Shown here piece after piece: positions 5,511-8,043 of a DNA stretch of 8,043 bases. The position numbers and the translations under genes are program-made. Under the pieces are notes generated by a model. It was not told the DNA's origin and did no database searches. It saw only the letters and a list, made by a program, of their open reading frames with translations. Each line of letters begins with the position of its first letter. Position 1 is the stretch's first letter. The stretch is from JBDRLV01 sp043812755 (GTDB taxonomy: Bacteria > Patescibacteriota > Patescibacteriia > UBA9934 > GWF2-40-263), in the NCBI GenBank assembly GCA_043812755.1, contig JBDRLV010000023.1, positions 1 to 8,043 on the forward strand, read 5' to 3'.

Positions 5511-6002
5511 ATGTACAAAAAACTTTTAACTCTACTGCTTGGCGGAATGTTAATTTTCGCTTTTGCTTCCCCTGCGCTTGCTGGTGAATGTGAGGATTTG
5601 TGCTATGGATTAGTAGGTACTGACTATACAGATTGTTTTGATACATGTGAGGCAGATACAACAACAGCAGGAACAACAGACCCAGACGACATCAACACTT
5701 ACTTCCGTGCTGGTGGCACAGGAACAGCAGAAACATTTGCTGATGACGCAGCTCTTGGTGGAGCAGATCTTTCCACAACAATTGCAGGAATTATCAATGT
5801 AGCTCTTGGCTTCCTTGGTATTGTTGCTGTTGTAATCATCTTAGCAGGTGGTTTCAAGTGGATGACAGCTGCAGGAAACGAAGAAAAAGTAAAAGAAGCC
5901 CGCAAGCTTTTAGTAGGAGGTCTGATTGGACTTATCATTGTCCTTGCCGCCTATGCTATTGCTGACTTTGCTATTAAGTCAATCATCACAGCAACAAACT
6001 AG
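5511..6002 (+). CDS. Pilin-like protein 3 (T4SS pilin type) with CX3C/CX3C head
   Basis: The protein has 163 residues. The signal peptide ends at about ALA|G (24/25). The exported head holds a CX3C-x10-CX3C arrangement (Cys 27, 31, 42, 46), which would fit two helices pinned by two disulfides. A Thr/Asp/Ala/Gly-rich linker (about 47-88) follows. The two membrane helices span about 91-115 and 134-157, around the family loop GGFKWMTAAGNEEKVKEARKLLVGGLIGL. It has the clearest match to the two-helix 'T4SS pilin' consensus seen in Patescibacteria. It begins 29 nt after the preceding stop, in an AT-rich spacer without a Shine-Dalgarno. A strong hairpin follows its stop (6015-6038), which may raise its transcript level relative to downstream genes. 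It is a candidate major subunit (inference). Confidence 0.82.
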   Translation: MYKKLLTLLLGGMLIFAFASPALAGECEDLCYGLVGTDYTDCFDTCEADTTTAGTTDPDDINTYFRAGGTGTAETFADDAALGGADLSTTIAGIINVALGFLGIVAVVIILAGGFKWMTAAGNEEKVKEARKLLVGGLIGLIIVLAAYAIADFAIKSIITATN

Positions 6003-6014
6003 TTTACAGCAACC

Positions 6015-6038
6015 GCTGCTTTGCGTGTGCAAGGCAGC
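6015..6038 (+). promoter_or_regulatory. Intercistronic hairpin after pilin-like gene 3
   Basis: The arms gctgctttgc (6015-6024) and gcaaggcagc (6029-6038) form a 10-bp stem (nine Watson-Crick pairs and one G-U) with the tetraloop gtgt. It begins 12 nt after the stop of pilin-like gene 3. No T-run follows, so full termination is unlikely; mRNA end protection or a processing point is more plausible. Confidence 0.6.
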
Positions 6039-6048
6039 ACAACTTAGC

Positions 6049-6065
6049 AGATCAATACTTGATCT
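6049..6065 (+). other. Second small hairpin upstream of pilin-like gene 4
   Basis: agatcaa (6049-6055) is the exact complement of ttgatct (6059-6065), with a 3-nt loop. It lies 20 nt before the ATG of the next gene. It could slow entry of ribosomes or, as duplex DNA, be a small binding site; no direct evidence separates these. Confidence 0.45.
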
Positions 6066-6085
6066 ATTGAGTTGTGAAAATAAAT

Positions 6086-7435
6086 ATGAGGCCACAAAGC
6101 AAAAAACTTTTGCTCATACCATTGTTAATTTTGATTTTTTGTTTATTTATTGTTCCTTCAACAATACATGCTCAAAGTGGTAGTGTTGAATTTACAGAAC
6201 CAACTGTAATTGTAGCACCGCCTCCAACAACAGAATTTGTTACAGAAGGGCTTAAGATAACTGCTAATGCTGCAAAATTTGATAATTTTGAAGAAGGCAA
6301 GCCATCAACAAATACTGCAGCAACAATTTCTAACATTGTTGCGACCTATGCTTCAATATTGATTGGCTTAACAGGTATAATTTTCGTAGTTCTTCTCATC
6401 TACGCAGGAATTTTATGGATGACTGCTATGGGAGATGGGGAAAAAGTTACCAAATCAAAAAAGCTCATGGGAAGTGCAATAATTGGAATCGTAATTGTGA
6501 TAGCAGCTTACTCTGCAACACTGTTTGTGTTTAATATCTATCAAGCAGGGATGAAGGCAACCCAAGTAACTGTAACAGAAGAGGAAGGTCCTGGTGCAGA
6601 GGTTGCCCCTATGACTCCTGAAGATCTGCAGAGAATTGTTGAAAACATGGAAAGGCTTGGAATTATTGATACAGAAGTAGAAATTCTGGATTGTGAAAAC
6701 GGGTTGTGTCAAATACAACTTGGTGATCACATGTGTGATGAACCACCCTGTATTGACTATGTGAATGAAGAAATGCTAACTGAAGAAGGTGCAAGACCTC
6801 TCAAAGAACCAGTTGTTGAATGCGACTCTATGGGTTATTGTCTAAGGCATGAAACAGATGGAACACAAACGCTTCTTGACCCAAGTGGATCTCCAATTAA
6901 TATTGGCACAGTGATAGAATCAACCGGCGTAAACCCACTCACCAATCCACCAGAACCCTACCAATCATTTATCCCAGCAGTTGATCTCTCGGCAGTATCA
7001 GGTGCAAATTCCATTACAGATGTTGATTGCAATGATAACGGAACATGTACTATCACATACAACAATGGTGTGGTTGGTGAAAATATTCCTCTAAACAACT
7101 CCGTTACTTGTACCAATGGAAACTGTACAACAGCAGGTGGAACAGAGGTTCGGATAGTTGACCGAGTCGTGTGCGATGAGGGAGTATGCGGAGCTGTGTA
7201 CACAGACGGAACTGTAAGCGAAACATATCCAGAACCTGAATCTGAACCAGAGCGTGCTGGTGTAAGTTGCACTCCGTATGGATCAGGTGGAGGTGGCATG
7301 ACAACAGCTGAAGTATGTACAGACATTCACACAGACGGCAGTCAAAGTGCTCCTTACCTTGTTGATGAAGCATCAGAGTCTACAAGCACATCAGATGGAT
7401 TTCGTTGGATGGGAGATCACCCGCTGTACGATTAA
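6086..7435 (+). CDS. Pilin-like protein 4 fused to a long paired-cysteine extracellular tail
   Basis: The protein has 449 residues from ATG 6086; an in-frame GTG at 6074 would add four residues and cannot be excluded. The signal peptide ends at about IHA|Q (29/30). A short exported segment leads to two helices (about 80-112 and 127-150) with the family loop LWMTAMGDGEKVTKSKKLMGSAIIG, so the N-terminal third is a pilin of the same family as its neighbours. The remaining ~300 residues are acidic, Thr/Gly/Pro-rich, and hold 14 cysteines, all in pairs: 203/208, 217/222, 246/252, 315/321, 342/347, 363/368 and 395/411. Several pairs precede a [DN]G turn, as in VVCDEGVCGAVYTDGTVSET, suggesting repeated disulfide-closed beta-hairpins. 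The topology puts this tail outside the cell. It could be an adhesive or tip subunit of the filament (inference). No known adhesin domain was recognised. Confidence 0.8.
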   Translation: MRPQSKKLLLIPLLILIFCLFIVPSTIHAQSGSVEFTEPTVIVAPPPTTEFVTEGLKITANAAKFDNFEEGKPSTNTAATISNIVATYASILIGLTGIIFVVLLIYAGILWMTAMGDGEKVTKSKKLMGSAIIGIVIVIAAYSATLFVFNIYQAGMKATQVTVTEEEGPGAEVAPMTPEDLQRIVENMERLGIIDTEVEILDCENGLCQIQLGDHMCDEPPCIDYVNEEMLTEEGARPLKEPVVECDSMGYCLRHETDGTQTLLDPSGSPINIGTVIESTGVNPLTNPPEPYQSFIPAVDLSAVSGANSITDVDCNDNGTCTITYNNGVVGENIPLNNSVTCTNGNCTTAGGTEVRIVDRVVCDEGVCGAVYTDGTVSETYPEPESEPERAGVSCTPYGSGGGGMTTAEVCTDIHTDGSQSAPYLVDEASESTSTSDGFRWMGDHPLYD

Positions 7436-7438
7436 GCA

Positions 7439-7480
7439 CTGTCATTGCGAGGCCTGTGGAGTTGAAGGCCGAAGCAATCT
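7439..7480. repeat. Dispersed repeat, 'GTCATTGCGAGG...GAAGCAATCT' type
   Basis: ctgtcattgcgagg starts at 7439 and gaaggccgaagcaatct ends at 7480. The ends can fold through ttgc/gcaa and ggcc/ggcc pairing. This wording is known from many bacterial genomes as a short dispersed intergenic repeat whose translations read like 'DCF...LAMT' fragments. Recognition is from memory of the motif, without a search. Confidence 0.65.
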
Positions 7481-7490
7481 TCTCGCTCGT

Positions 7491-7525
7491 CCCTCCCCCT
7501 TAATAAAGGGGAGTAAAGGAGGGGG
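7491..7525. repeat. Dispersed palindromic repeat, 'CCCTCCCCCTT...AAGGGG...GGAGGGGG' type
   Basis: Nested arms are seen: cccctt (7496-7501) pairs with aagggg (7506-7511), and ccctcc (7491-7496) can pair with ggaggg (7518-7523). This C/G-rich palindrome resembles a dispersed repeat found in cyanobacteria and many uncultured bacteria, whose translation contains 'PLLRG'. The assignment is from motif memory. Confidence 0.6.
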
Positions 7526-7535
7526 TCTAAGCATA

Positions 7536-7572
7536 CTGTCATCCTGAGGGAGCAAAGCGACTGAAGGATCCC
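7536..7572. repeat. Dispersed repeat, 'GTCATCCTGAG...GAAGGATCCC' type
   Basis: ctgtcatcctgagg begins at 7536 and actgaaggatccc ends at 7572, with an agcaaagcga core and atcct/aggat ends that can pair (7541-7545 with 7565-7569). It matches the well-known wording of a short intergenic repeat seen in many bacteria. The assignment is from motif memory. Confidence 0.65.
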
Positions 7573-7610
7573 ATTGATGGAATTATTACATGGCCTCAAA
7601 TTGTTTGGCT

Positions 7611-7624
7611 CCTCATAATGACAG
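7611..7624. repeat. Inverted partner of the repeat end at 7439-7452
   Basis: cctcataatgacag (7611-7624) is the reverse complement of ctgtcattgcgagg (7439-7452) at 12 of 14 positions, so the repeat cluster is bracketed by inverted ends about 186 bp apart. The inverted ggcctc at 7592-7597 also mirrors gaggcc at 7449-7454. Confidence 0.6.
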
Positions 7625-7672
7625 CAAATAACCAATAAGTTAAAAATTAACAAAATAATTAATTAAAACATT

Positions 7673-8043
7673 ATGCGCAATAAATTAAATCGCATGTTAG
7701 CTAAGCTATCTGTTCTTCCAATGCTTGCATTGCCAGCAATGGCTTCTGCACAAACAGACCCTCCAAAAACAGGGATTTCCGGAGCACAAGCTAATCTTGA
7801 AGCACTCTCAACCAAAGTTGGAGATGCTCCAAAAGATCTTCCTTTACTTATCGGAGGAATTATAAACGCAGTGCTTGGAATCCTCGGAATTGTATTTGTA
7901 ATATTCGTGCTCTATGCAGGCTATCTTTGGATGACAGCAAGTGGTGAAAAAGAAAAAGTGGACAAGTCAAAGCAGTTGCTTGGCCAAGCTGTTATTGGTC
8001 TTGTTATCATTGTAGCAGCATACGCTATTTCAACGTTCGTATT
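7673..8043 (+). CDS. Pilin-like protein 5 (T4SS pilin type), 3'-partial
   Basis: The frame runs from ATG 7673 to the window end without a stop, giving 123 residues, so the C-terminus is unknown. The signal peptide (MRNKLNRMLA...PAMASA|Q, cleavage about 26/27) is followed by about 30 exported residues without cysteine, unlike pilin-like proteins 1 to 3. Helix one spans about 57-84, then the family loop GYLWMTASGEKEKVDKSKQLLGQAVIGL and the second helix from about 104. The loop and second helix closely resemble those of the genes at 5511 and 6086, showing common descent. It is separated from the other four genes by the repeat-filled gap, so it may have its own promoter or be a later rearranged copy. 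Whether it also carries a C-terminal extension cannot be seen. Confidence 0.8.
   Translation, partial: MRNKLNRMLAKLSVLPMLALPAMASAQTDPPKTGISGAQANLEALSTKVGDAPKDLPLLIGGIINAVLGILGIVFVIFVLYAGYLWMTASGEKEKVDKSKQLLGQAVIGLVIIVAAYAISTFV

Larger units (their letters stand above)
7436..7672. other. Intergenic stretch with several dispersed repeats
   Basis: This 237-bp gap between pilin-like genes 4 and 5 contains no supportable gene. Open frames here (for example 7432-7653 minus) translate repeat DNA. It holds three recognisable repeat types (7439-7480, 7491-7525, 7536-7572) and a reversed copy of the first repeat's end (7611-7624), then an AT-rich leader with no Shine-Dalgarno before the ATG at 7673. 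No promoter could be assigned with confidence. Confidence 0.6.

Noticed and set aside
7432..7653. 73-residue open frame on the minus strand between pilin-like genes 4 and 5
   Set aside because: Its translation is made of the known repeat wording (PLLRG and similar) and overlaps three dispersed repeats.
4623..8043. UGA recoding as in Gracilibacteria or Absconditabacteria
   Set aside because: The one UGA stop (4624-4626) fits a normal ATGA gene overlap, and all genes read cleanly with the standard code.

Overview
The window looks like a fragment of a Candidate Phyla Radiation (Patescibacteria, most likely a Parcubacteria-type) genome, from a metagenome or a small-genome episymbiont. This is an inference from gene content and style. 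The signs are mostly AT-rich genes with weak or absent Shine-Dalgarno sequences, a tight galU / solute-binding-protein / pilin block, a tandem family of short two-helix 'T4SS pilin'-like proteins with signal peptides, and dispersed intergenic palindromic repeats. The standard code (UGA as stop) fits every gene read here.

Left part (1-1599): the window opens inside an ABC-class AAA ATPase gene (3-764) whose C-terminus carries a HEPN-like R-x4-H motif, as in defence ATPases. A gene-free stretch (765-1113) follows, dominated by strong inverted repeats: a 13-bp-arm palindrome with a G6-T3-G6 loop (800-842) and a nested imperfect palindrome (863-1010). A small Cys-rich membrane protein of a conserved uncharacterised family (1114-1512) comes next. 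It ends in a cluster of three hairpins (1513-1596) shared with a convergent gene.

Middle (1599-2367): a minus-strand gene (2189 down to 1599) encodes an unrecognised membrane-anchored, helix-rich protein. It is GC-richer than its neighbours, and it alone has a strong Shine-Dalgarno (GGAGG) and a perfect -35 TTGACA / 17-bp / near-consensus -10 promoter. Its promoter lies back-to-back with the plus-strand promoter for galU.

Right part (2367-8043): an operon-like series on the plus strand. galU (UTP-glucose-1-phosphate uridylyltransferase) is followed after 1 nt by a lipoprotein-like extracellular solute-binding protein, whose stop overlaps the start of the first pilin-like gene (ATGA). Pilin-like genes then run at 4623, 5122, 5511 and 6086. 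The fourth is fused to a roughly 300-residue extracellular tail in which all 14 cysteines fall into pairs. A 237-bp gap holding three kinds of dispersed repeat (7439-7624) precedes a fifth pilin-like gene, cut by the window end. The pilin array probably builds a surface filament or membrane assembly related to VirB2/TrbC pilins; no other secretion-system component lies in the window. GalU would supply UDP-glucose for envelope or surface glycans. The solute-binding protein has no permease or ATPase partner here, and its coupling to the pilins suggests a surface-binding role linked to the filament (inference).
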